DNA of 64,000 bases, from positions 1 through 64,000 of the forward strand of contig JAVBLP010000016.1 in NCBI GenBank assembly GCA_031553505.1. Reading direction: 5' to 3'. Source of the stretch: JAVBLP01 sp031553505 (GTDB lineage: Bacteria > Elusimicrobiota > Endomicrobiia > Endomicrobiales > Endomicrobiaceae). The stretch's first letter is position 1. Each line of letters begins with the position of its first letter. Both the position numbers and the translations under genes were made by a program. This document shows positions 27,914 to 34,975 of this stretch, piece after piece. Under the pieces are notes generated by a model that searched no databases, was not told the DNA's origin, and worked only from the letters and a program-made list of their open reading frames with translations.

Positions 27914-28477
27914 TTATTGTCTCATTTTGCTTAAGGACGCTATATGAAGTTTTTTTATCGTTGCCGTACCGAGAGAATTTATCGCAACTTCGACCGCGAT
28001 ATCGTTTTTATCCCTGCTTTTTTCTATCTCTAAGCCTTTGCTTTCCTGCACAAAAAAACTTTCTATTCCATAGATTATAGTAAAGTTTGAGCCGCCAAAT
28101 CCAAAAAAGGAGCTTTTGTTTTTTGCCGTCCCTTTTATAAACAATCCTTTTTTCGGGCGCGACTTATAAATATTTCCGCCTTTATGGTAGCTGCCGTCTT
28201 TGATAAGCTCTACGTACACAGTATCGTTATTGTGAAGCGGTTCATCTTCAATATAATTGCCGTAAGGGCCTAATACCCGCTGGCCTTCTTTCGGCCTGCT
28301 TATTTCGTAGTCAAGTATCACGTAATCCCCGCGGAATAAATCTCTCGGGTCAACCGGAACGACCTTAAGCATGACGGTTGTTCCGTGGCGCAGATTATAC
28401 TCTTTATAAACGGTATAAAACGCAACCGCGAAAAACCATAAAGCCATAATGATATAAAACGCTCTTTTACGATTCAT
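27914..28477 (-). CDS. GDYXXLXY membrane-anchored protein
   Basis: A 187-residue protein with one N-terminal membrane helix (about residues 6-23) and an extracytoplasmic domain. It carries the motif that names the family, GDYVILDY at residues 50-57, preceded by DPRDLFR. The family usually sits beside a DUF2157 multi-spanning protein, as here, where the two genes overlap by 11 bases, so they probably form one complex. The biochemical role of the pair is not established. Downstream neighbours are cell-wall genes. Confidence 0.85.
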   Translation of the reverse strand: MNRKRAFYIIMALWFFAVAFYTVYKEYNLRHGTTVMLKVVPVDPRDLFRGDYVILDYEISRPKEGQRVLGPYGNYIEDEPLHNNDTVYVELIKDGSYHKGGNIYKSRPKKGLFIKGTAKNKSSFFGFGGSNFTIIYGIESFFVQESKGLEIEKSRDKNDIAVEVAINSLGTATIKKLHIASLSKMRQ

Positions 28478-29639
28478 AAGTTTTTAATTCCGCGTTTATT
28501 TTTCTGCGTTTATGCTCAAAAAACAACGCAGCCGACACGAGTATTATTCCTCCCGCCAAAAAGAAGAACGAGCGGGGGAGAAGCTTCCAGAAAACGTCAA
28601 AATATTTTACCGCGATAAAAATGATAAGCCAAAAAATCCCCAGGTTTACATAAAATGCTTCTTTTTTTACGTATCCCGCATACACCAGCGATAGTACCAT
28701 GACGGCAAAAAGAAGGTTGGCGAAAATTCTAGGGATAAACGTGTGCGTTACCATAAAAAGCATAAAAACAAAAATTGCAGTTACCATATAGCTTTCTACG
28801 GCGTTATTTTTTTTTGCGGGGTTTGCAAAAAACGAAAACAGAAACATCAGAAGCGATGACAAAAGCATTATGTCCAAAGCGCGCAGATGCAGAAATTTCC
28901 AAGTTGTTATAAAATCGAAAAAGTAAGCTTCTTTAGGGTTTGTGAAATATGAAAAAGTGATGAAAAACAGTCCGAAAAACATAATAAAAATGCCGGTTTT
29001 CTCATAAACGGCGGCTACTTTGTAAAAACCTTTTATAAACTCATTAATCTTTCCGAAACAGTAAAGAAAGATCCCTGCCGCGCAGTAAAGAACAGGCAGT
29101 GCCTTAAACATATGTGACATATTATTGTATTGAAAGATGAAAAGGCTAAAACAAAGGGTAAAAAGTACGGATACAAGCATCGCAACGGGGCGCGAATAAA
29201 AAATATATGTAAAAGGAAGTATGGCGATAAACCAGATAAACACCAAAACATACGTTCCTTCGGAAGAGTTTATATTGTACACCTGCGCGGTAAGAAAAAT
29301 AAGCGCGCCAAAAAGAATTGTGCTTAAAAAGAGCAGCGAAGCGCCAGTTTTCGGGTAATTCTTGTTTTCATATTGCAGGTAATACCCGCCTAAAGCGCAG
29401 GAAAATGTAATGGCGGTAAGCGCTAGTACTTTTATAAATGAGGGTATTGCCTGCCAGTTTGCCGCGACAAAAAGTATGCAGCCTATGCCGGCTAAAACCG
29501 CGCCGATTGTTGAAAATGTTACGATAAGGTTTCTGGAGCTTTTTTCGGAAGAGTCTTTATCTATGTCGGAATACATCTGTTTAGCCTGCTGGCTGCTGAT
29601 AAGCCCTTCTTTAAGCCATTTTTCTATGTATTTTTTCAT
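28467..29639 (-). CDS. DUF2157 multi-spanning membrane protein
   Basis: A 390-residue inner-membrane protein. The first 45 residues are soluble and polar (KWLKEGLISSQQAKQMY), the helical head typical of DUF2157. About ten to twelve hydrophobic helices follow to the C-terminus, ending in a basic tail. It overlaps the GDYXXLXY gene by 11 bases, the usual pairing for this family. Function is unknown. It lies 13 bases after the SMR exporter gene on the same strand, so it is probably part of the same long operon. Confidence 0.83.
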   Translation of the reverse strand: MKKYIEKWLKEGLISSQQAKQMYSDIDKDSSEKSSRNLIVTFSTIGAVLAGIGCILFVAANWQAIPSFIKVLALTAITFSCALGGYYLQYENKNYPKTGASLLFLSTILFGALIFLTAQVYNINSSEGTYVLVFIWFIAILPFTYIFYSRPVAMLVSVLFTLCFSLFIFQYNNMSHMFKALPVLYCAAGIFLYCFGKINEFIKGFYKVAAVYEKTGIFIMFFGLFFITFSYFTNPKEAYFFDFITTWKFLHLRALDIMLLSSLLMFLFSFFANPAKKNNAVESYMVTAIFVFMLFMVTHTFIPRIFANLLFAVMVLSLVYAGYVKKEAFYVNLGIFWLIIFIAVKYFDVFWKLLPRSFFFLAGGIILVSAALFFEHKRRKINAELKTYES

Positions 29640-29652
29640 TTTTGGTTTTGCC

Positions 29653-29973
29653 TCAGGATACCATTTTTAAACCGACAACGCCTGTTACTATAAGAAATAA
29701 AAATATAAGCCTAGAGGCGAAAACGGGTTCATTAAAAAAGATTATTCCAAATATTGCCACACAGACCGCTCCGGAACCTGTCCATATTGCGTAAGCGGTG
29801 CCAAGCGGAAGCTGTTTTACGGCTATTGCAAGAAAAAAGACGCTTGCTATCATCGAAAATACCGTAAAACCAGTAATGCCGGGTTTTGACAAACTTAAAC
29901 TGTCTGAAAATTTAAGCCCTAACGCCCAGGCTACTTCAAAAAAGATTGCTATTAAAAGGTAAATCCAAGCCAT
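29653..29973 (-). CDS. SMR-family exporter, Gdx/SugE-like (possible guanidinium exporter)
   Basis: A 106-residue protein with four membrane helices, the size of SMR transporters. The essential Glu is residue 13 (FFEVAWALGLK). The segment LPLGTAYAIWTGSGAV (Trp 64) matches the Gdx/SugE branch rather than EmrE-type multidrug exporters, suggesting guanidinium export in exchange for protons. An AGGA ribosome-binding site lies about nine bases before the ATG. Guanidine riboswitches often precede such genes; I see none of the known consensus elements in the short leader. It is first in the eight-gene minus-strand run. The subtype is inference from a few residues. Confidence 0.85.
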   Translation of the reverse strand: MAWIYLLIAIFFEVAWALGLKFSDSLSLSKPGITGFTVFSMIASVFFLAIAVKQLPLGTAYAIWTGSGAVCVAIFGIIFFNEPVFASRLIFLFLIVTGVVGLKMVS

Positions 29974-30015
29974 AGCTGCTGTATCCTAAAAATAAAGTTT
30001 ATATACTCATGGGCA

Positions 30016-30044
30016 ATTATACATAAAATATAAGCATAATAAAA
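30016..30044 (-). promoter_or_regulatory. Possible promoter of the SMR-to-queE operon
   Basis: On the minus strand a perfect TATAAT, with a poor -35 (TTTTAT) at 17-base spacing, about 43 bases upstream of the SMR start. Only the -10 match is convincing. Confidence 0.35.
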
Positions 30045-30056
30045 GTGCAAATCTGA

Positions 30057-30087
30057 TTGAAAATTCATACAAATAATTTAGTATAAT
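30057..30087 (+). promoter_or_regulatory. Possible promoter of the Sel1-repeat gene
   Basis: TTGAAA and TATAAT separated by 19 bases, longer than ideal, 44 bases before the start. An AGGA ribosome-binding site precedes the ATG. Confidence 0.4.
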
Positions 30088-30131
30088 AAAATAAATTTCC
30101 CGCCATCAGCGGTAAAACTAGGATAAATCAA

Positions 30132-31307
30132 ATGAACAAAGCATTTTTGACGGTTTTAAAGGTATTCTTAGCTATAGTGGCAATAATTGTATTGTTTATC
30201 GCATACATTTATAGTGAATTTCAAACATATGAAGGCCAGATGAGGCTTATCATTAAAGGGACAAAAGTAATGGCAGCTTTTGGAGACGCAAAATCCGAAG
30301 CGATGATTGGAGAAATGTATCTTGAAGGTATGCTTAATGTAAAGCAAAACCATAAAAAAGCTCTAAATTTGCTTAATAAAGCCGCGGATAAAGGCAATAT
30401 GGAAGCCCAATCGTTTCTTGGAGAAGCTTATGTTATGGGGGAAGCAGTAGAAAGGGATTATGATGAAGCGTTTAAACTGTATATGAAGTCTGCCGAGCAG
30501 GGATTTGCGTTAGCACAAAACGCTTTAGGATGTATGTATTATGACGGGTTTGGCACGGAAAAAGATTATAAAGAAGCGCTTGTCTGGTTTGAAAAAGCTG
30601 CAGAGCAGGAAACAATGGAAGCGCAGTATAATATCGCCTGGATGTACTTTAAAGGCGAAGGCGTGGATAAAAACTATGAAGAAGCGCTGAACTGGTTTAA
30701 AAAATCAATGGACAACGGAAGCGTTTTTGCGCAGTTTGATATTAACCTATTGTATGACAAGAAAATTAACGCGGACAAAAACTTAAAAAGATATGAAGAA
30801 GCGGCAAACCAAGGAGACGCACAAGCACAGTTTTACTTAGGGTATATTTATACCCATGGAATCGGAGTTGAAGAAAATGATACCGAAGCTTTAAAATGGT
30901 TTGAAAAATCCGCGGATCAGGGAAATGCGGACGCGCAGTTATTTATGGGCACTTTATATATTTTCGGTAACGGGAAAGATGTGAACAGGGATATTAAACG
31001 CGGACTCAAATGGCTTACAATATCCGCGGACCAGGGGAACGCTTATGCCGAACACTATATGGGGTTTATGCATTTTCTGGGAAAGGGCGTAAAACAAAAT
31101 TTGAAAAAAGGTTTTAAATGGTTTAAACAATCCGCCGAAGGTGGAATTGTAGAAAGCCAGAAAATTGTCGGGGATGGATATTATTCAGGTATAGGAATTA
31201 AGCAAGACCGCGAAAAAGCCTTTGAGTGGTATGAGAAAGCGGCAAAGATGGGAAATAAAGAAGCTACAGCGTTTCTGCAATCGCATCAGAGCAGTTTAAA
31301 CGATTAG
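30132..31307 (+). CDS. Sel1-like repeat protein with N-terminal membrane anchor
   Basis: A 391-residue protein. Residues about 5-27 (LTVLKVFLAIVAIIVLFIAY) form a signal anchor. From residue about 50 to the end there are roughly nine Sel1-like repeats of 36 residues. The typical pattern is A-x-LG-x2-Y-x2-G-x-G, then EALKWFEKAAxxG, for example NALGCMYYDGFGTEKDYKEA. The repeat near residues 200-220 is irregular (AQFDINLLYDKKINADKN). Sel1 proteins act as scaffolds or adaptors. The repeats are predicted to face the periplasm if the N-terminal segment is an uncleaved anchor. Partners unknown. Confidence 0.85.
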   Translation: MNKAFLTVLKVFLAIVAIIVLFIAYIYSEFQTYEGQMRLIIKGTKVMAAFGDAKSEAMIGEMYLEGMLNVKQNHKKALNLLNKAADKGNMEAQSFLGEAYVMGEAVERDYDEAFKLYMKSAEQGFALAQNALGCMYYDGFGTEKDYKEALVWFEKAAEQETMEAQYNIAWMYFKGEGVDKNYEEALNWFKKSMDNGSVFAQFDINLLYDKKINADKNLKRYEEAANQGDAQAQFYLGYIYTHGIGVEENDTEALKWFEKSADQGNADAQLFMGTLYIFGNGKDVNRDIKRGLKWLTISADQGNAYAEHYMGFMHFLGKGVKQNLKKGFKWFKQSAEGGIVESQKIVGDGYYSGIGIKQDREKAFEWYEKAAKMGNKEATAFLQSHQSSLND

Positions 31308-31331
31308 CAAATTCCGAAAATTTGTTGTTTT
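31308..31331 (+). terminator. Weak AT-rich terminator-like hairpin
   Basis: Six-base arms CAAATT and AATTTG with a five-base loop, followed by TTGTTTTTT, directly after the Sel1 gene stop. The stem is AT-rich and weak. Confidence 0.4.
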
Positions 31332-31397
31332 TTAGATCATTTACGAATACGCCTGATTATGGTTTATTAATGCCGTTTTGTAACCAAACAGCCAATC

Positions 31398-31403
31398 TAT
31401 AAT
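31398..31403 (+). promoter_or_regulatory. Putative -10 box before the DUF3943 gene
   Basis: A perfect TATAAT 22 bases before the ATG. An AAGG ribosome-binding site lies between them. No clear -35 is visible. Confidence 0.35.
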
Positions 31404-31425
31404 AAATAAAAATAAGGTTTTGCCA

Positions 31426-32022
31426 ATGCGCGCGATTTTACGAAAAAAAACAATTTTATTGTTAATTTTATTTTTTTGTTTTGCAGATGCGTTTTCCCGG
31501 GATTTTGACGCAAATTCGGATGCAGGCGCATTGCAAAACGCTGAAAATAAAAACTTGGAGTATCCTCAATACGCCCCGCTGGTTGCTTTGGTTGAAGTTG
31601 CCGGGATAAATGCCGTAGTGCATCTTTTTGACAGGTATATTTTAAACGCGGACTACGCGCAGGTGAGCCTTAACGATATCGGCAACAATTTTAGCAAAGG
31701 TTTTGTGTGGGATAATGACAATTTTTCGACGAATACTTTCTTCCATCCTTATCACGGCAGCCTGTATTTTAACGCGGCGCGCGCGAATGGTTTGAGTTTT
31801 TGGCAGTCGGTACCTTATACTTTCGCCGGGAGTTTTATGTGGGAGTTTTTTTGCGAAAACACCTACCCTTCAATCAACGATTTTATCAATACTTCAATCG
31901 GAGGCGTAGCGCTTGGCGAAATGACGCACAGGCTTTCCGCGCTCGTTCTGGATGACAGCGCGCCGGGCGCGAAATTTTGGCGGGCCTCATCTCTCCTATG
32001 GATTTATTTAACAGAATTATAA
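31426..32022 (+). CDS. DUF3943 outer-membrane protein, N-terminal fragment (frameshifted gene)
   Basis: The frame encodes 198 residues from the ATG with an AAGG ribosome-binding site. A signal peptide (TILLLILFFCFADAFS) ends near residue 24-25. The conserved DUF3943 block follows: FFHPYHGSLYFNAARANGL, then FAGSFMWEFFCENTYPSIND and NTSIGGVALGEMTHRL. After LVLDDSAPGA the frame degenerates (KFWRASSLLW) and stops. The continuation expected for the family (REILAGLISPMDLFNR) is in the next frame, so this gene and the following fragment are one gene interrupted by a one-base shift near 31966-31971. A TTG six bases upstream is an alternative start. Confidence 0.75.
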   Translation: MRAILRKKTILLLILFFCFADAFSRDFDANSDAGALQNAENKNLEYPQYAPLVALVEVAGINAVVHLFDRYILNADYAQVSLNDIGNNFSKGFVWDNDNFSTNTFFHPYHGSLYFNAARANGLSFWQSVPYTFAGSFMWEFFCENTYPSINDFINTSIGGVALGEMTHRLSALVLDDSAPGAKFWRASSLLWIYLTEL

Positions 32023-32900
32023 TGGGCAAAGCTTGGCGGTATTCCTCTGACGGGCAGAGGGGTTATCTTAACGAGAAATTCCATATAAACCTTTCCGTTT
32101 TTAACCGTTTTATGACTGATTTGGACAAAAACCGCGATAAATCCAACGTGGCATTGGGTGTTACCGCTATTTACGGAGACCCTTATACGGGCAAAGATGA
32201 ACGCTCGCCCTATGACTTTTTTATTGCGGATATTAATTTTAATATCATCGGCAACCAGCCTGCAGTTTCCGAAGCAAGCATTGTAGGGTCGCTTTGGGGG
32301 AGGCAATGGGATAAGGGGCAGCGTTCTTTTTTTGCCGGTATTTTCCAGCATTTTGACTATTATAACTCAAACTCAATAAGCGGGAGCGGCGAGATTCCGT
32401 ATGAGTTTGCCGAAACTGCGGCTGTCGGCGGCGGTTTGTACTTTAAAAAGCAGAAAAATGAAAATGAATTACCTGTTTTTTACAGCAGTATTCACGCAAA
32501 TTTTATTATTTTGGGAGCGAGCGAATCCGATTATTATTCCGTTTATGAGAGAAATTATAATTTCGGGTCAGGTTATAGTTTAAAACTGGCGGCACTGGTA
32601 AATTTTTCAAGGCATTTTAACGCGTTTATTAATCTTAAAACTTACCAGATTTTTACGCTGCATAAGTACGAAGATGAGGATTATGACAGCATTTACGACG
32701 AATACAGCGTGCCGGGAAATAACGGTAATACGCTTTTCAATATATTCAGTATGGGTTTTGGTTACAGGTTTAATAATGATATAAGCATAAGCCTGGAACA
32801 GCGTTATTATTTGCGTAAATCCCACTACAAGTCTTTTAAAGACGTATCAACCAATTCAATGGAAACTCGTCTGAAATTGACGTATTCTGTTTTTAATTAG
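31977..32900 (+). CDS. DUF3943 outer-membrane protein, C-terminal beta-barrel fragment (frameshifted gene)
   Basis: This frame overlaps the preceding fragment by 46 bases and continues its family match. Read from upstream it gives REILAGLISPMDLFNRII, the segment that normally follows the DUF3943 core. The remaining 300 residues are alternating hydrophobic/aromatic strands with short turns (for example NFGSGYSLKLAALVNFS) and end in TRLKLTYSVFN with Phe before the last residue, as in a beta-barrel. It has no signal peptide or good ribosome-binding site of its own; the apparent start is a TTG. If the shift is real the barrel is probably not made or not exported. Confidence 0.7.
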   Translation: MAGLISPMDLFNRIIMGKAWRYSSDGQRGYLNEKFHINLSVFNRFMTDLDKNRDKSNVALGVTAIYGDPYTGKDERSPYDFFIADINFNIIGNQPAVSEASIVGSLWGRQWDKGQRSFFAGIFQHFDYYNSNSISGSGEIPYEFAETAAVGGGLYFKKQKNENELPVFYSSIHANFIILGASESDYYSVYERNYNFGSGYSLKLAALVNFSRHFNAFINLKTYQIFTLHKYEDEDYDSIYDEYSVPGNNGNTLFNIFSMGFGYRFNNDISISLEQRYYLRKSHYKSFKDVSTNSMETRLKLTYSVFN

Positions 32901-32930
32901 AAACTTACATTAAAGCTGAAGTTGAAAACA

Positions 32931-32976
32931 AAAAAGCCGGCCCGGAGTTTGATAACTCCGGGCCGGCTTTTTTTCA
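32931..32976. terminator. Strong bidirectional terminator
   Basis: A perfect 15-base-pair GC-rich stem (arms 32935-32949 and 32954-32968, core GCCGGCCCGGAG) with a four-base loop, T-run on the right and A-run on the left. It can end the plus-strand DUF3943 transcript and the minus-strand RDD transcript. Confidence 0.93.
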
Positions 32977-32982
32977 AATATT

Positions 32983-33402
32983 TTATTGCACCTTAGTTTC
33001 TGTTAAAGCATCGTAAAATACCGCTTCTTTAACTATAGTGAAAATAATCAGGGGAACGACAAATATATAACCAATCCATCCCGTAAATGAAATAGCCGCC
33101 AATACGATAAGCTTAAAAAATTCCCTTACTGCCGCCCTTGCAAACGACAATCTTGAATTATCGTCTTTTAGCACTTTCATTCTAACGATCATTTTTCCAA
33201 AACTGGCCTCAAATTTTGAAGTATTCATTAATACGTTATATGCGACAAATACTATTAAGAAAACTGATTGAATAAGCATATCATTGTCCGGCTTAACGCC
33301 GCTTGTAAAAGTTGTTAAAAGCCAATACGCAGCTATCAACAAAATTCCGACAAGTAAATTGTCTATGATAAAGGCGGCTGACCTTTTGAAAAAGTATAAC
33401 AT
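32983..33402 (-). CDS. RDD-family membrane protein
   Basis: A 139-residue protein with three hydrophobic helices. The family's spaced Arg and Asp residues appear in RSAAFIIDNLLVG near the N-terminus, and the typical second block is FGKMIVRMKVLKDDNSRLSFARAAVREF. RDD proteins are poorly characterised inner-membrane proteins, some linked to ion transport. A CAGGAG ribosome-binding site precedes the ATG. It lies 62 bases downstream of the tmRNA gene on the same strand, with no strong terminator between. Confidence 0.85.
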   Translation of the reverse strand: MLYFFKRSAAFIIDNLLVGILLIAAYWLLTTFTSGVKPDNDMLIQSVFLIVFVAYNVLMNTSKFEASFGKMIVRMKVLKDDNSRLSFARAAVREFFKLIVLAAISFTGWIGYIFVVPLIIFTIVKEAVFYDALTETKVQ

Positions 33403-33464
33403 TGCAGCTCCTGAATTTCAGTGTTTTCCGGTTTCAGCTGAATACTTCAAACTTAAAGTAAAAA

Positions 33465-33856
33465 TGGAGGTGGCGGGAGTTGAACCCGCGTCCGAAAATG
33501 CTTCAGTACGACCGCTACAGGCTTAGCCCGGAAATTTTTCTCGTTTACGGCGCCCTCTCCGGGCGGGACTACGCTGTAAACCAGCACCGTTTTAGCTTCA
33601 TTTCAGGCTGACGGTACAAGCCGCCAGAAACTAACCTGCTCATTGACGTTTTATCCCGTTAGCAGGCGTCTCAGGTAAAACGAAGCCGCAATTAAGCAGC
33701 TATTGGCATAACTCCAAAGCCAAACATAGGTTTGAAGTGCTGCACTGGAACGATTTTATCGTTGTTTATTTTTCGGTCGATTTTTACGGAGCCATCGACC
33801 AACTCCGGCCTGCTGTCAGTACCTCTGACCATTCCCGTCGAACCCAAAGCACCCCC
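33465..33856 (-). ncRNA. ssrA: Transfer-messenger RNA (tmRNA)
   Basis: On the minus strand the 5' end reads GGGGGTGCTTTGGGTTCGAC, the hallmark tmRNA start. The 3' end contains the T-arm GCGGGTTCAACTCCCGC and the acceptor strand CACCTCCA. The acceptor pairs seven base pairs with the 5' end (one G-U) and leaves A as discriminator. CCA is not encoded and must be added. Length is about 392 nucleotides, a one-piece tmRNA. It rescues stalled ribosomes, adding a proteolysis tag with SmpB. An internal reading frame ending GCTGCTTAA encodes the tag. Confidence 0.97.
33692..33763 (-). other. tmRNA proteolysis-tag reading frame
   Basis: Aligning the upstream region CGTAAAAA...AAATAAAC with the E. coli resume site suggests AAC as resume codon. 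The frame then reads NDKIVPVQHFKPMF continuing to GVMPIAA and TAA, 23 residues plus the tRNA-borne Ala. The C-terminal Ala-Ala is what ClpXP-type proteases recognise. The resume codon is inferred; the frame and stop are seen directly. Confidence 0.7.
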
Positions 33857-33952
33857 ATTCATCCGCAGAGTTTAAGAATGCAAATAACTTAAAACAACTT
33901 TCGTAAGCTATGCTTGCAAAACACGGCAGCTTCACTCTTCACACTCTGCTTT

Positions 33953-34426
33953 TCACTCTTTTTGCCGTTTTTCTTCAAAGAACTTTTGTATTATTCGGGC
34001 GCAATCGCCTTTTAACACGCCGCCGTTTATTTCTGTTTTATGGTTAAGTTTTTTGCCGTCTGCTATTTTAAATACGCTTTTGCATGCCCCCGCTTTTTTG
34101 TCAGCCGCTCCGTAAAAAATCTTTTGAAGCCTGGCGTTTATAAGGGCTCCCGCGCACATCGCGCAGGGCTCAATTGTAACATATATGCCGCAGCCGTTCA
34201 AACGGTAATTTCCCAGTTTTTTTGCCGCTTTGCGCAGCGCGACAATTTCCGCGTGTGCGGTCGGGTCTTTATCAGTTATACACCTGTTATAGCCTTTAGC
34301 GATAATTTTGCCGTCTTTTACGATTACCGCGCCTACAGGCACTTCGCCTATTTTTTTTGCGGTTTCGGCTGCTTTTAAAGCCTCTTGCATAAAAGCAGTA
34401 TCTTCGCAAATTGCTTTATTTTTCAA
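33953..34426 (-). CDS. tadA: tRNA-specific adenosine deaminase
   Basis: Deaminates wobble adenosine 34 of tRNA-Arg(ACG) to inosine. The zinc deaminase motifs are intact: HAE (His 58, catalytic Glu 60) and PCAMC (Cys 88 and Cys 91). IGEVPVGAVIVKDGK and GCGIYVTIEPCAMCAGAL match the TadA family. 157 residues is typical. It overlaps the upstream thioesterase gene by 11 bases, so the two are one transcription unit reading toward tmRNA. Confidence 0.95.
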   Translation of the reverse strand: MKNKAICEDTAFMQEALKAAETAKKIGEVPVGAVIVKDGKIIAKGYNRCITDKDPTAHAEIVALRKAAKKLGNYRLNGCGIYVTIEPCAMCAGALINARLQKIFYGAADKKAGACKSVFKIADGKKLNHKTEINGGVLKGDCARIIQKFFEEKRQKE

Positions 34427-34814
34427 TGTTTTTTTCCATTACGGCCTTAATATCTTTTGGAAAACGCACCGGCTTGAATGTTTTATCTACAAAAGGGTGT
34501 TTTGTTGAACCTTTCGCAAGAATCTGCCCGTCGCGTTTAATTTCATAAGAACAGGTTATGCTTGCGGCGGTCACTTCGGTAAGCTTGGTTTCAATCGTTA
34601 TTAAGTCGTCATATCTTGCAGGGGTTATATATTTGCATTCAGCGTGTAAAACTGGGAAAAAAAAACCTCTTTTCTCCATTTCCGTATATGGAAAGCCGCA
34701 TTCCCTCATCCATTCCGTTCTGCCCCTTTCAAAGTATACAAGATAGTTGCCGTAATAGACCATTCCCATTTGGTCTGTATCAGCGTAAGCAACCCTTATT
34801 TGAAGCGAATTCAT
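34416..34814 (-). CDS. YbgC/4-hydroxybenzoyl-CoA-type acyl-CoA thioesterase
   Basis: A 132-residue hot-dog-fold thioesterase. The N-terminal motif VAYADTDQMGMVYYGNYLVY carries the catalytic-type Asp followed by ERGRTEWMRE. Family members hydrolyse short acyl-CoAs or acyl-ACP and in many Gram-negatives sit near tol-pal genes, which are not seen here. The substrate cannot be read from sequence. It is upstream of and overlapping tadA. Confidence 0.9.
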   Translation of the reverse strand: MNSLQIRVAYADTDQMGMVYYGNYLVYFERGRTEWMRECGFPYTEMEKRGFFFPVLHAECKYITPARYDDLITIETKLTEVTAASITCSYEIKRDGQILAKGSTKHPFVDKTFKPVRFPKDIKAVMEKNIEK

Positions 34815-34899
34815 GGCATTCTCCTTTATTTTAAGGGATTATATTATTTTTGCCGGAAACGGTCAAGATTTTAAAGAGGCGGCTGAAATCAAAAAGTGA

Positions 34900-34928
34900 T
34901 TGACAAATTAATAGTTTTCATATAAAAT
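34900..34928 (+). promoter_or_regulatory. Sigma-70 promoter of the RND efflux operon
   Basis: A perfect TTGACA, 17-base spacer, TAAAAT, ending 47 bases before the first gene of the efflux operon. It is one of the strongest promoter matches in the window. Confidence 0.75.
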
Positions 34929-34975
34929 CTTATTAAATTTTAAGGCTTTTTTGTAAAACGCGCCTACAGCGTAAA

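Noticed and set aside
29974..30060. Guanidine riboswitch upstream of the SMR exporter
   Set aside because: I looked for the guanidine-I, -II and -III consensus elements on the minus strand and saw none; the leader is short and AT-rich.
31957..31985. Programmed -1 frameshift in the DUF3943 gene
   Set aside because: No X-XXY-YYZ slippery heptamer or stimulatory structure is evident at the switch; mutation or sequence error is simpler.
33224..33526. Coding frames across the tmRNA 3' end
   Set aside because: The region is a structural RNA gene; the frame reading VEPASENASVRPLQ is the antisense of the T-arm and acceptor.
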